Origin: an uncultured Clostridia bacterium
Lineage (GTDB): Bacteria; Bacillota; Clostridia; Oscillospirales; CAG-272
DNA: 64,000 nt
Reading direction: 5' to 3'
NCBI GenBank assembly: GCA_944381075.1
Contig: CALWJT010000023.1
Location: forward strand, 43,474 to 107,473
A program made the translations under genes and the position numbers. Below are positions 27,745-36,893 of this stretch, in pieces. Under the pieces are notes generated by a model. That model was given only the letters and a program-made list of their open reading frames with translations, was not told the origin of the DNA and searched no databases. Every line of letters starts with the position of its first letter. Positions within the stretch are counted from its first letter, which is position 1.

Positions 27745-28186
27745 TGCCGCTTCCGTTTTATCGCGCAGCGGCAGGTGCATTGGCGGAAAAATGGGAGGCC
27801 GAAGGCCTTTTCTTCGGAAATCCTGCGTCGGGTGCCGTGTTTTTGCATGTCTGGAGGAGGGCTTGCGGAAAAGCTCCGCAAGCCTTCGGGAAGACGCGCA
27901 GCTTGGCGCGGAGGCTTCTTGCCCGCCTTGCGTGCTCGGAAAAAGGGCTCCTTTTCTGCTTGGCTATCATATGCGTCTTATCATGGATATTTTTTCCGCG
28001 GCCGGTGGGAAGCGCTTTTCCGCAGGGAAGAAATCCCGGAGGATGAATGGATGCCTTGGCTTACCGCGCGGTGTCGGACCGCTTTTGGCGTCGGGAGAGA
28101 TCCTCTTTCGGTTTATGAGAAATGGACCGCGGCGGCAGGGATCCCTCGACGAAAACGCCTTTTGCTTGGCATGACAAAGGAGGAGG
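27745..28186 (+). other. Region between tgt and the gpsA leader ORF, no assured gene
   Basis: A small hairpin AGGCC-GAA-GGCCT with TTTTCTT (27796-27814) may end tgt transcripts. A stronger hairpin GGCTTGCGGA/TCCGCAAGCC lies at 27860-27884. A 100-codon frame opens at 27744, overlapping the tgt stop (TGATG), and encodes a basic segment plus one hydrophobic stretch ('LLFCLAIICVLSWIFF'). It crosses both hairpins and has no ribosome-binding site, so I do not call it a gene. Other frames here are open only because the DNA is GC-rich. Confidence 0.4.
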
Positions 28187-28357
28187 ATGGCGGAAACCGA
28201 ATTTTGCACGAATCTTTCCCCGCATGTGGGAATAGAGATAAAAGAGAGGACTGATCCCGCAGATATTCCGAAGATTTACAAAGGGGCGGTCCTCTGCCCT
28301 GACGGGTTTTTCAGAGACTTTCTTCGGAGATTGCAGGATAGCGGAGGTTCAGCATGA
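28187..28357 (+). CDS. Uncharacterised 56-aa protein coupled to gpsA
   Basis: A 56-codon frame starts at the ATG at 28187 directly behind AAAGGAGGAGG, one of the best ribosome-binding sites in the window though close to the start. It ends in a TGA that overlaps the gpsA start as ATGA. The protein begins MAETEFCTNLSPHVG and contains 'TDPADIPKIYKGAVLCPDG' and an amphipathic C-terminus 'FFRDFLRRLQDSGGSA'. It has no membrane segment. I do not recognise a family. The overlap implies translational coupling and a link to glycerophospholipid synthesis (inference). Confidence 0.55.
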   Translation: MAETEFCTNLSPHVGIEIKERTDPADIPKIYKGAVLCPDGFFRDFLRRLQDSGGSA

Positions 28358-29310
28358 GGATTACGGTGATCGGCTGCGGCAGATGGGGTTCGTTCATCGC
28401 GTGGCTTTTGGATAGGATTGGGCATACGGTTACGCTCTACGGCAGGAGCACGTCTATGCATATGCAGCGTTTTCTGGCGGAGCGGAAAAACGATCTCTTG
28501 TATCTTCCGCCTCGTGTTGCGCTTTCCACCTCGCTTGCCTGCATGGAGGATGCCGAGGCGGTGATCCTCTCCGTCGGAGCGCAGTCTCTTCGCGCGCTGA
28601 TGGAGGAGATCGCACCCTTGGCACCGAAGCGGAAAATTTTTGTTCTCTGCATGAAGGGACTGGAGGCGCCGGACGGAAAGCGGCTTTCGGTCGTTGCGTC
28701 GGAATATTTGGATGCTTCCAATCCCATTGCGGTCTGGGTCGGACCGGGGCATGTCGAGGAGTTTACCCGCGGCATCCCGAACTGCATGGTCATCGACAGC
28801 GAAAGCGAGGAAGTGAAGCATCACCTGGCGGATGCGTTTTCCGGCGGGATGATCCGCTTTTACTACGGGCAGGATATGATTGGCAGCGAAATCGGCGCCG
28901 CGTCGAAAAATGTCGTCGGTATTGCGGCGGGCTTTCTTGACGGACTGGGACTTTCGAGCTTGAAGGGCGCTTTGATGTCCCGCGGCACCCATGAAATCGC
29001 GGGGCTCATCGGCGCCCTGGGCGGCAATCCGATGTCGGCGTATGGGCTTTGCCATTTAGGCGATTATGAGGCGACCGTTTTTTCGGCATACAGCCATAAC
29101 CGACGCTTTGGAGAGCTTTTTGTACAGGGCAGGCCCTATGGGGAGCTTGCCGAGGGGTACGCGACGGCGCGTGCGATTGTGAATCTTGCCGACCGCTGCG
29201 GCGCGGAGCTTCCGATCTGCCGCGGCGTTTATGAGATTCTTTATGAGGGCGCGGACGCGGAGAGGACCCTGAATGCCCTTTTCACACGAAAAATGAAAAA
29301 TGAGTTTTGA
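28354..29310 (+). CDS. gpsA: Glycerol-3-phosphate dehydrogenase [NAD(P)+]
   Basis: Protein of 318 aa. The Rossmann fold starts with 'ITVIGCGRWGSFIAWLL'; 'VLCMKGLE' and 'AVWVGPGHVEEF' match the GpsA order 'xxxKGxE' and 'xxxGPSxAxE'. The catalytic-lysine region is 'AASKNVVGIAAGFLDGLGL'. It reduces dihydroxyacetone phosphate to sn-glycerol-3-phosphate for phospholipid synthesis. 'GPGH' instead of the common 'GPS' is a modest divergence. The start overlaps the preceding small ORF and carries GCGGAGG upstream. Confidence 0.93.
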   Translation: MRITVIGCGRWGSFIAWLLDRIGHTVTLYGRSTSMHMQRFLAERKNDLLYLPPRVALSTSLACMEDAEAVILSVGAQSLRALMEEIAPLAPKRKIFVLCMKGLEAPDGKRLSVVASEYLDASNPIAVWVGPGHVEEFTRGIPNCMVIDSESEEVKHHLADAFSGGMIRFYYGQDMIGSEIGAASKNVVGIAAGFLDGLGLSSLKGALMSRGTHEIAGLIGALGGNPMSAYGLCHLGDYEATVFSAYSHNRRFGELFVQGRPYGELAEGYATARAIVNLADRCGAELPICRGVYEILYEGADAERTLNALFTRKMKNEF

Positions 29311-29339
29311 TGCGCGGGGCGCATATAGGAGATGTTCTT

Positions 29340-30236
29340 TTGAAAAAAACAGTTTTGAAAAAATCGGATAAGATCCTTCTTGCCGCATTGGCTGTGGTCA
29401 TGGCGGTGTCAGTCTTTGTTATCATCTATTTCATTGTGATTGGACTGGGAGGAGGAAAGAGACCGGCCGAATCGACCGGAGGACATACGGAAACGGAACA
29501 TACCACGGAAGGGCAGCCGGGCTCCTCGACGGAGGATACCCGTCCGCCGCAGACGCCGGACAAGGTGATCGCCCTTACGTTCGACGACGGACCGAGCCTT
29601 TCCGTGACGCCGAAAATCTTGGATCTGCTTGAAAAATACGACGCGAAGGCGACCTTTTTTACGGTCGGCTATAACCTGACGAGCTCCAAAACAGAGCTTC
29701 TGCGGCGGGCGATTTCGATGGGCTGTGAGATCGGGAACCATTCGGCGGACCATCCGTCAAGTCTAAAAAATCTTTCCGATGAGGAAATCCTCCGACAGAT
29801 TACGGAGGTCAATGAGAAGCTTTCCGAGCTGTGCGGCACTACGCCGACGCTGATGCGTCCGCCGAGCGGGAGCATCAACCGGCATATTTTAGAGGTGCTC
29901 TATGAGGGAGGCGTGCGGATGTATCCGATTTTATGGAATGCGGATTCGCGTGACTGGGAGTTCAATAAACGCTATCTGGACGGAGAAATCTCGCGCGAGG
30001 AAGCCATAGAGGGCGCGGTGGAGCTTGTCCTTTCGGAGGCGTCGGACGGCGGGATCATTCTCATGCACGACATCAAGGAGATCACGCCGGATGTGCTGGA
30101 GCGGGTGCTGGAGGAGCTCTCGGCGGAGGGATATACGTTTGTGACTGTAAGCGAGCTGTTCGATTTCGAGAGCATGGGAGAGGACGCCTATTTCTCGAAG
30201 TTCTTCTCCTCCTACAATGTTGTGCCGGTAGAATGA
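29340..30236 (+). CDS. Polysaccharide deacetylase, membrane-anchored
   Basis: Protein of about 298 aa from a TTG at 29340 with AGGAG eight bases upstream; an ATG at 29310 overlapping the gpsA stop (TGATG) is the alternative. One N-terminal membrane helix, a Ser/Thr/Glu-rich linker, then a NodB domain with 'VIALTFDDGPS' (catalytic and metal-binding Asp pair), 'EIGNHSADHPS' (metal-binding histidines), 'LMRPPSGSIN' and 'GGIILMHDI'. The active-site set is complete. It is likely to deacetylate peptidoglycan or another surface polysaccharide outside the membrane. Confidence 0.92.
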   Translation: MKKTVLKKSDKILLAALAVVMAVSVFVIIYFIVIGLGGGKRPAESTGGHTETEHTTEGQPGSSTEDTRPPQTPDKVIALTFDDGPSLSVTPKILDLLEKYDAKATFFTVGYNLTSSKTELLRRAISMGCEIGNHSADHPSSLKNLSDEEILRQITEVNEKLSELCGTTPTLMRPPSGSINRHILEVLYEGGVRMYPILWNADSRDWEFNKRYLDGEISREEAIEGAVELVLSEASDGGIILMHDIKEITPDVLERVLEELSAEGYTFVTVSELFDFESMGEDAYFSKFFSSYNVVPVE

Positions 30237-30261
30237 GCCTGCGCCGCTGCCGCGGGAATAT

Positions 30262-30304
30262 AAGAAAAAGCCGCTATGGCCAGACGCCATAGCGGCTTTT
30301 TCTT
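30262..30304 (+). terminator. Terminator after the polysaccharide deacetylase
   Basis: A perfect 19-bp stem (arms 30262-30280 and 30286-30304) with a 5-base loop, CAGAC; the distal arm ends in TTTTTCTTTT. Confidence 0.9.
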
Positions 30305-30394
30305 TTGAGTTTTGATAATGATATTTTAATTGCAATAGACGCAGGGTACAGCAATACAAGGTGGGATAAAACGCATGGAAGTAAAAGGATGCCC

Positions 30395-30445
30395 AAAAAG
30401 ACGAAGCGAGAAAAATCTTTTTCTCCTTGCGTTGGAGTCTTTTTT
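30395..30445 (-). terminator. Terminator of the GH78-like gene
   Basis: AAAAAGAC (30395-30402) pairs with GTCTTTTT (30437-30444), enclosing an inner GAGAAAAA/TTTTTCTC stem. It lies just past the stop codon of the minus-strand gene. Confidence 0.65.
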
Positions 30446-30452
30446 ATGTTGT

Positions 30453-32618
30453 TTATTCTACCATGCCCATGCCGTCCATCCAGTAGAGCACGTGAGAAGC
30501 AAAGCCGTGGTTGCAGCTGGCGTTCGGCGTGTCGTTTTCCCAAAGCGTGCCGGTAAGGTCGGCCATTTTCAGGAAATAACCCTTGATATTTTCCGTCAGC
30601 TTTTCATATTCGCCGTAGCGGTAGAGCAGCTCAAGACGCAGGTAGTTGCCGATGAAGGCGTTGGCGGGATAGACGTTCTGCCACTTGGCATCCTCGGTGA
30701 AATTCGGCCATGCACCTTTTTTCACGCGGTACGGGCCGAAATCGTGGAGCAGGCGTCGCCAAAGCTCCGGACGGCTTTCCGGGGTCGCGATTTCGCAGAA
30801 GAACGCATAGTATTGGCAGCTCTCCGTACACATCCCGGAAAGGACCGCTTTTCCGCTTTCGTCATATACGGCGTTATCGCAGTAGAATCCGTTGTCGAGA
30901 TAGGACTGCTCGTTGATCTTCGCCGCGATCCGATCCGCCTTTGCTTTCAGGCTGTCGTCTCCGTACAGCTCGGCGGTGCAGCGCAGCATCTTTGAATAGA
31001 GCATATTCGTCGGATAGTTGATGTCCTGCGTCAGTTCGTTGGATTTCGACCATTCGATAAAGACCCATCTTTTCAGCTTTTCCAGCAGCTCATCCTTGTT
31101 TTCAAACGTCTTGAAGTATTCGAGCAGCGCGTCGATCCGCGGCTTTGCTGCGTCAATGAAGGCGCGGTCGCCGGTCCGTTCGAGGTGCTCCCGAAGCTCG
31201 ATGACAAGCCACATCGCCCAGTTCGGGATGAAGTTCCCGTCCGAAAAATCAGCGGGATAGCACATCGGGAGCATTCCCTTCGGCAGGCCGTGGAAGCTGT
31301 CCGGCAGGAAGAAATTTTCAAGAAAGTTGCGCTCGATCTCGCTTTTTCCAGTAAGGACCTTTTCCACACGCGAGGTGAAAAAACTGTCGCACAGCCATCC
31401 GGCGCGCTCGCGGGACGGGCAGTCCATGAAGATGGTAAAGGTATTCTGTCTATAGGTTTCGACGGCGGCATCAAAGATCTTGGCGAGCGCGGGGTCGTTT
31501 CCCTTGTAATGCTTTTGGGGCTTATCCGCACCGAAATAGACAAGACCTACCCCGGAGATGGAGGCGCTTCCGCGCAGGACAAAGACGCGCAGCACACTCA
31601 TGGTATACGGCTCGAACGTGGAGAGATGATAGGATCCTTTTTTGAGGCGGAAAATCGGCGCGTTGACGACGCTCATGCGGCGAAAGTTGATATAGTCTTC
31701 CTCGCTGAGGTATTCGTCGAATGTGACGATGATCTCCGTGTCCTCTTCGCATACGGCGTCAAAAACAAGCTGTCCTGTCAGATTTCTGTCCATTTGATAG
31801 GTGACGGCATGCCCTGCACGGATGATTTCCGTCCCGGGCACATCATCGGTTTTATGGACGGCGTCAAGGTCCAGATTTCTTGCCATGAGCAGGGAATCCG
31901 TTGTGACATCGCAGGTATAGAAGCCCTTGTAGACGTCGCTGATCTCCTTCATCTGACGCTGGTATCTCAGCTCGTCCGCGTGATCTCCCATATGGAATTC
32001 GACGCGGGAGGTGATCGCCTTTGCCGGGATCCTGTCATAGGTGTTGTATCCGCAGCCGCGCGCGATGAAGGTCTTTTTCTCTGTCGGAGCCGTCTCCAGA
32101 AGGGAAAATCCGGCGGGCTCTTTTTCTGTTTCCCATGCGGCAAGGGAGGGGTCGAGATTATAGACCTCGCAGAAGGTCCTTTGGTAGCTGTAGCGCTCGA
32201 CTTTCTGCTCATGCTCGCTTACCTCGCGGAAGGAAAATCCATTGCGGCCGGTCGCGGCGATAAGGGCCCCGTCTGCGGAAAGCTCCGCGCAGAGGAAGGA
32301 AGGCTGGTCAAGATGATAAAAGGAATTGCAGTTGTAACCGGCGACCGTGATGGTGAGGACGCTCCCGCCTTCCCGGATATAGGAGGCGAGCTCCAGCTCA
32401 TCGACGCGGTAGAAGCCGTGCGCCGAGCGCGCGGGTCCGAACGCGACGAATGCGCCGTCCACCTTGACGACGTAGGCCGACGAACCGGTCACCTTTAAGA
32501 TACAGCTTTTTGCAGGAGAAAGCACCGCGCGTGCGGAGAGCCAGAGATTCAGCTCTTTTTCTCTTCCCGCCGCCCAGACCGGAACGGCACTTTGAAATGA
32601 AATGCTTTGTGTTTTCAT
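30453..32618 (-). CDS. GH78-like glycoside hydrolase (alpha-L-rhamnosidase family)
   Basis: Protein of 721 aa, cytoplasmic (no signal peptide). The N-terminal 380 residues are beta-rich accessory domains. At about residue 400 'DCPSRERAGWLCDSFF' matches the GH78 active-site block DCPxRDERxGWxGD with one residue deleted; the Glu expected to act as general acid is retained. An (alpha/alpha)6 barrel follows. The substrate may be an alpha-L-rhamnoside or a related deoxy-sugar glycoside. Its promoter is nearly a copy of that of the upstream glycosidase gene, suggesting co-regulation. The ribosome-binding site is weak (AAGGG). Confidence 0.75.
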   Translation of the reverse strand: MKTQSISFQSAVPVWAAGREKELNLWLSARAVLSPAKSCILKVTGSSAYVVKVDGAFVAFGPARSAHGFYRVDELELASYIREGGSVLTITVAGYNCNSFYHLDQPSFLCAELSADGALIAATGRNGFSFREVSEHEQKVERYSYQRTFCEVYNLDPSLAAWETEKEPAGFSLLETAPTEKKTFIARGCGYNTYDRIPAKAITSRVEFHMGDHADELRYQRQMKEISDVYKGFYTCDVTTDSLLMARNLDLDAVHKTDDVPGTEIIRAGHAVTYQMDRNLTGQLVFDAVCEEDTEIIVTFDEYLSEEDYINFRRMSVVNAPIFRLKKGSYHLSTFEPYTMSVLRVFVLRGSASISGVGLVYFGADKPQKHYKGNDPALAKIFDAAVETYRQNTFTIFMDCPSRERAGWLCDSFFTSRVEKVLTGKSEIERNFLENFFLPDSFHGLPKGMLPMCYPADFSDGNFIPNWAMWLVIELREHLERTGDRAFIDAAKPRIDALLEYFKTFENKDELLEKLKRWVFIEWSKSNELTQDINYPTNMLYSKMLRCTAELYGDDSLKAKADRIAAKINEQSYLDNGFYCDNAVYDESGKAVLSGMCTESCQYYAFFCEIATPESRPELWRRLLHDFGPYRVKKGAWPNFTEDAKWQNVYPANAFIGNYLRLELLYRYGEYEKLTENIKGYFLKMADLTGTLWENDTPNASCNHGFASHVLYWMDGMGMVE

Positions 32619-32674
32619 CTGAAATCGAAATCCCTTCGGATTCTCCTCCTTGTTATGGATTTGTAGATACTATC

Positions 32675-32703
32675 ATTAAAGCACAAAAACGAAAAAAAAT
32701 CAA
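32675..32703 (-). promoter_or_regulatory. Promoter of the GH78-like gene
   Basis: Minus strand TTGATT (32698-32703), 17-bp T-rich spacer, TTTAAT (32675-32680). It matches the promoter at 35266-35294 in sequence and spacing. Confidence 0.7.
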
Positions 32704-32742
32704 TTAAAATGAAAAGAATTTTAAGCAGCTCGCTTTGTCGAT

Positions 32743-35163
32743 TCAGCGGCTCACAAGCAGAATGCTGCCGCCTTTGCCGTCCAAATGGATCGCATGGCCA
32801 AGATCGACGCTTTTCTTTCGCTGGAGCTCCGGAATAAAAGCCGTTTCCGCTTTCCCGATCGGAAAACCGAGCAGCGTCTCGTCGATTTTCAGCCGAATAT
32901 CGGCGGGTTCATCTGAAAAGTTGAAAAGGCAGATGAGCGCGCGGTCCTGCTTCAGATAGACCGTCGCATATACGCTGTCGCTTCCGGTTTTGACCGGATT
33001 TTTGCTGTGCCACCAGCCGCGCATTTCGCTGTCTTCGATCCCAAAGTCGTCCCAGAGCCGGTAGATCCGCGTCGCCGTCGTGACGCCCATCCAGCCGAAC
33101 CGGTTGTTCATCGCGTAGAGCATGCCGATATAGGGATCGCCGCCGTCCTGAAGCATGGCGCTCGTTTTGCCGTAGGGAATGCCGGATACCTCCATGAGGA
33201 GAAATTCCGGCGTCATGCGCCGATATCGGTATCCCTCCCCGATCCAGAAGCTGTCGAGGAACGGCATGATTTCCGTATACAGATTCATGCAGCTGATATC
33301 GCCGGCGACGTCGCATTCATGGTTCCACATGTGCATGTCGATGAGGCCCTCTACCGGCGCAAGGACCTTCTTGGCACGCTCAAGGGTCGTTCTGTCCATT
33401 GCGGTATCGTCGATATAGATGCCCTTGATCCCGATATGCCGCACGAGCCAGTCGAGTCCCTCGATATAGTAGTTGTCAAGACGCGAGCCGGGATGCACAA
33501 GGAACGTGATGTCCGGATCGTTTTTATATTTCCCGCTCGGAAACTCTACTTTCCACGCGGGGATGATGGTGTCGCCGAAATAGGTCGTGAGCCATTCGGG
33601 AACGCCGCCCTTGTGCGGATATCCCACGCCTTTTTTCCGAAGGATGATCTCGTCTCCGAGCGCCTTGTAGGCAAAGACCTCCGCCATGTGGTTGCTGTGC
33701 TCTCGAACCGTATAATAGACCTTGACGGCGATATCCTCCTTTTTCGCGGCATCGACAAAGGACTTCAGCTTCTTCGCCTCGAGAAACGGATAGTTGAGAA
33801 TGGGATTCTGCGGAACGCCGTGATGGACATTGATGTAGTTCAGTCCGTTTGCCTTTGCGCGCCGGATCTCATTGGCCCCGTTTGAAAGATGGTCGTTGTG
33901 GCTGTACCGCACGGAATAATGCTTTTTATAGTCGATGGGACAGAACGGCGTCAGGTGGATCTCAAAATCAAAGCTGCGGACCTCTCCCTTTTTCATGGAG
34001 TACTGTCCGGTAAATGCGGAGATCTCTGCCTGGTTTTCTCTCTTTTCAAAGGTCACGCCGCCGCTTCCGTGATTGTCCCATGTCTGCTCCGGTATGATGA
34101 GCGGGAGATTCCCATAATAGATATTGACAAGCGGCTTTTGATAGTTTTCTGCTTTCCATTTGAGGCGCAGTCCGGCATTGACGGCACCGACATAGAGACA
34201 GTCCCAGTGCTTTTTGGAATTCCAGCGGAACGACAGGCTGTGTGCCCTCGAGCCCGTAGCGCCGAGTCCGTTCATGAAATCCGCACAGTCGGAGGAAAGG
34301 ACGGTTTTCAGCGCGATATTTTCTGTCTTGCAGTCCTCCTTTGCCGTTATCTGGATACGATAGCTGAGAAAGCCTTCATAATACAGGCGGCCGGTGAGCG
34401 CAAGATCAAAATGCTCGGAGCTCCCGTGGGCGGCGATGTCGATATGGCCGTCCTTTGAGACGAGGACCGGCGCGCTGTAGCGGACGGATTCGCCGGAGAG
34501 GACAAGCTCCATCGGCTCTTTTAGGAGCGTTTTCTGCGGCGTGCCGCAAAGGGAGACGCTCTCGTCGAAATAGGTCCTGACGTCAGCGGGAAGCCCGTTC
34601 TCGCCGATGCGAATCTTCCGCCCGAGGATATCCACGGTGTTCCCCGCAAGGCGGGGCGCGAAGTAGGGCGCGACAGGCTTGTCGTCAAGAAAGCGGGAGC
34701 TGTTGAGCCAGCGCAGTCTGGAAAGACGCGAAAGGTCGTCGTCTCCTCCGTCGGCGACCGGCTCGTCCGTGCGGTGGAGACGCAGACGGAGCGTGTACTC
34801 GCCGGCATCCGTCTGCAAGGAGAGCGATGCTGTGTCCTCTGTACCTGCCTTGTCCGGCGCGGCGCCGATGACAAAGAACAGAGGCTGAATTTCCCCTTCT
34901 GTGAGGGGGACTGCCTTTTCGCTGTGTGCGCCGGTGTGGTCGACGATCTCCGTATTGATGCACGAAATGCGGGCGCTTTCGCTTGTCGTCCGGACCTTTG
35001 TGATTTCCGCCTCTCCTTCCGGAAGCGCGGCGAGCTGCAAAACGAAGTTTTCCCCGGCGGGAATATGGAGCGTGAGGGACGTTACAGGATGCCGTCCCTC
35101 CAGCAGAGAAAGGTCGTCAAATTGCTTGATGGGCGTTTTTCTGTCGATATAATAAATTTTCAT
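32743..35163 (-). CDS. Large glycoside-hydrolase-like protein (DUF6067-like)
   Basis: Protein of 806 aa from the ATG at 35163, with AGGAGGA upstream. The N-terminal 450 residues are beta-sandwich-like. The C-terminal part is a TIM-barrel-like domain: 'GLNYINVHHGVPQNP', 'IAVKVYYTVREHSNH', 'GIKGIYIDDTAMDRTT' (around residue 583, a D-D pair at a strand end where alpha-galactosidase-like enzymes keep the nucleophile) and a small C-terminal beta domain ('CLFNFSDEPADIRLKI'). I recognise the layout from uncharacterised glycoside-hydrolase-domain proteins. There is no signal peptide, so it would act on imported oligosaccharides. Substrate unknown. Confidence 0.7.
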   Translation of the reverse strand: MKIYYIDRKTPIKQFDDLSLLEGRHPVTSLTLHIPAGENFVLQLAALPEGEAEITKVRTTSESARISCINTEIVDHTGAHSEKAVPLTEGEIQPLFFVIGAAPDKAGTEDTASLSLQTDAGEYTLRLRLHRTDEPVADGGDDDLSRLSRLRWLNSSRFLDDKPVAPYFAPRLAGNTVDILGRKIRIGENGLPADVRTYFDESVSLCGTPQKTLLKEPMELVLSGESVRYSAPVLVSKDGHIDIAAHGSSEHFDLALTGRLYYEGFLSYRIQITAKEDCKTENIALKTVLSSDCADFMNGLGATGSRAHSLSFRWNSKKHWDCLYVGAVNAGLRLKWKAENYQKPLVNIYYGNLPLIIPEQTWDNHGSGGVTFEKRENQAEISAFTGQYSMKKGEVRSFDFEIHLTPFCPIDYKKHYSVRYSHNDHLSNGANEIRRAKANGLNYINVHHGVPQNPILNYPFLEAKKLKSFVDAAKKEDIAVKVYYTVREHSNHMAEVFAYKALGDEIILRKKGVGYPHKGGVPEWLTTYFGDTIIPAWKVEFPSGKYKNDPDITFLVHPGSRLDNYYIEGLDWLVRHIGIKGIYIDDTAMDRTTLERAKKVLAPVEGLIDMHMWNHECDVAGDISCMNLYTEIMPFLDSFWIGEGYRYRRMTPEFLLMEVSGIPYGKTSAMLQDGGDPYIGMLYAMNNRFGWMGVTTATRIYRLWDDFGIEDSEMRGWWHSKNPVKTGSDSVYATVYLKQDRALICLFNFSDEPADIRLKIDETLLGFPIGKAETAFIPELQRKKSVDLGHAIHLDGKGGSILLVSR

Positions 35164-35265
35164 GAAAATCCTCCTGATGCCGGATTCAGATCCATCCCTG
35201 CAATTTTGCCGCACGGCGGCGATACGGGGATCCCGGCTCTCTTTTTCATTGCTTTGCCACGTACT

Positions 35266-35294
35266 ATTAAATCATATCGGAGGAAAAAAATCAA
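35266..35294 (-). promoter_or_regulatory. Promoter of the 806-aa glycosidase gene
   Basis: Minus strand TTGATT (35289-35294), 17-bp spacer, TTTAAT (35266-35271), about 100 bases before the start codon. Confidence 0.7.
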
Positions 35295-35580
35295 CCGAAA
35301 AAACAAATTCTCTGAAATTTCGACAGAGAACCTATCCCATGGCCGCGGAACGCTTTCAGCGGAAGGGCTTGCTCTGTTTGTATTTTCAGAAGCAGGATGC
35401 GGCATAGAATCATGACGGAGGGATGGGTCCCTTTTCATATAGGAAGAAGGGAAAAGCCGCCGTCCGATTTCAAAGAACGCTTTTTCTGTACCGGCCCTAT
35501 CCGCGGGGAAGCCTGTGCAAGGACGTCCTCTGTAACGGCGGTCCCTCCGATGCCGCTCGAAGTGCGCTTTTCGGCAGAAA
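35295..35580. other. Intergenic region without a recognisable gene
   Basis: It lies between the glycosidase promoter and the gap terminator. Short frames are open on both strands but none has a ribosome-binding site or protein-like composition. Confidence 0.5.
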
Positions 35581-35614
35581 AAAACAGGCAGCGGAACATT
35601 CCGCTGCCTGTTTT
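35581..35614 (-). terminator. gap terminator
   Basis: AAAACAGGCAGCGGAA and its complement form a 16-bp stem with a 2-base gap (effectively a 4-base loop); on the minus strand it ends in a T-tract. Confidence 0.85.
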
Positions 35615-35625
35615 GGATGCAAAAA

Positions 35626-36654
35626 TCAAAGTTCTGCAAAATATTTGATGGTGCGTACCATCTGAGAGGTATAGCTGTTTTCGTTGTCATACCACGCGAC
35701 GACCTGGACCTGATAGGTATCGTCGTCGATCTTGGTAACCATCGTCTGGGTCGCGTCGAAAAGCGAACCGTATTTCATACCGATAACGTCGGAAGAAACG
35801 ATCTCCTCCTCGTTATAGCCGAACGAAGCGGAAGCGGCTGCCTTCATGGCGGCGTTGATGCTGTCCTTGGTCACGTCCTTGCCCTTTACAACTGCGACGA
35901 GGATCGTCGTCGAGCCGGTCGGGACCGGGACACGCTGTGCGGAGCCGATGAGCTTTCCGTTGAGCTCAGGGATGACAAGTCCGATCGCCTTTGCAGCGCC
36001 CGTGGAGTTCGGAACGATGTTCTGCGCGCCCGCGCGGGAACGGCGCAGGTCGCCCTTTCTCTGCGGTCCGTCAAGGATCATCTGGTCGCCGGTGTAAGCA
36101 TGTACGGTCGTCATGATGCCGGAAACGATGGGATAGGTCTTGTTGAGCGTATCTGCCATCGGAGCAAGGCAGTTCGTGGTGCAGGATGCAGCAGAGATGA
36201 TCTGGTCGTCCTTGGTCAGCGTTTTCTCATTGACGCTGTATACGATCGTTTTGAGATCGTTTCCTGCGGGAGCGGAGATAACCACCTTCTTTGCGCCGGC
36301 TTCGATATGCGCCATGGATTTTTCCTTGGAGCAATAGAAGCCCGTGCATTCGAGGACGACGTCTACGCCGAGCTTGCCCCACGGGCATTCCTTCGCGTCC
36401 TTGACCGCATAGATCTTGATTTCCTTTCCATCTACGATAATGGAATCCTCCGTGGACTCGACCGTATGCTTTGCTTCGCCGATCACGCCAAGATAAGAAC
36501 CCTGTGCGGTATCGTATTTGAGCAGGTGAGCGAGCATTTTCGGGCTTGTCAGGTCGTTGATGGCGACCACTTCATAGCCCTCGGCATCAAACATCTGACG
36601 GAATGCCAGACGTCCGATACGGCCGAAGCCGTTGATGGCAACTTTAACAGACAT
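35626..36654 (-). CDS. gap: Glyceraldehyde-3-phosphate dehydrogenase
   Basis: Protein of 342 aa from the ATG at 36654 (GGAGGATTT upstream). '[17 protein letters not shown]' binds NAD, and the catalytic cysteine is in '[15 protein letters not shown]'. '[28 protein letters not shown]' and 'WYDNENSYT' complete the family signature. It catalyses the phosphorylating oxidation of glyceraldehyde-3-phosphate in glycolysis. It is monocistronic here, not joined to pgk-tpi. Confidence 0.97.
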   Translation of the reverse strand: MSVKVAINGFGRIGRLAFRQMFDAEGYEVVAINDLTSPKMLAHLLKYDTAQGSYLGVIGEAKHTVESTEDSIIVDGKEIKIYAVKDAKECPWGKLGVDVVLECTGFYCSKEKSMAHIEAGAKKVVISAPAGNDLKTIVYSVNEKTLTKDDQIISAASCTTNCLAPMADTLNKTYPIVSGIMTTVHAYTGDQMILDGPQRKGDLRRSRAGAQNIVPNSTGAAKAIGLVIPELNGKLIGSAQRVPVPTGSTTILVAVVKGKDVTKDSINAAMKAAASASFGYNEEEIVSSDVIGMKYGSLFDATQTMVTKIDDDTYQVQVVAWYDNENSYTSQMVRTIKYFAEL

Positions 36655-36716
36655 TTTGAAATCCTCCGAAATCAATTGATTTTTGAAATGTGGAAATTTT
36701 CTTCCATACATCTTTT

Positions 36717-36745
36717 ATTGTAACCGATAACAAAAAAATATACAA
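36717..36745 (-). promoter_or_regulatory. gap promoter
   Basis: Minus strand TTGTAT (36740-36745), 17-bp spacer, TACAAT (36717-36722). Upstream of it (36750-36805) is an A/T-rich stretch with GTTAAC and TTGTTA repeats that could bind a regulator. Confidence 0.65.
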
Positions 36746-36893
36746 GTCCTTTTGGAAAAATAATTGAGGATTATTTGTTATTTTTTTGTTAAGTTAACAT
36801 CGATTGTTCCGCATCGGCGTATGTTTGGCGCATCTGCGGGGATACTAATTCATAAGAAACCGCCGAAAGGCAGAGATTTTAAAGGAGACCGAT

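Noticed and set aside
27744-28046. A 100-codon frame overlapping the tgt stop codon (TGATG)
   Set aside because: It crosses two hairpins, has no ribosome-binding site and its single hydrophobic stretch is weak evidence. It could be a genuine small membrane protein, but I would not annotate it.
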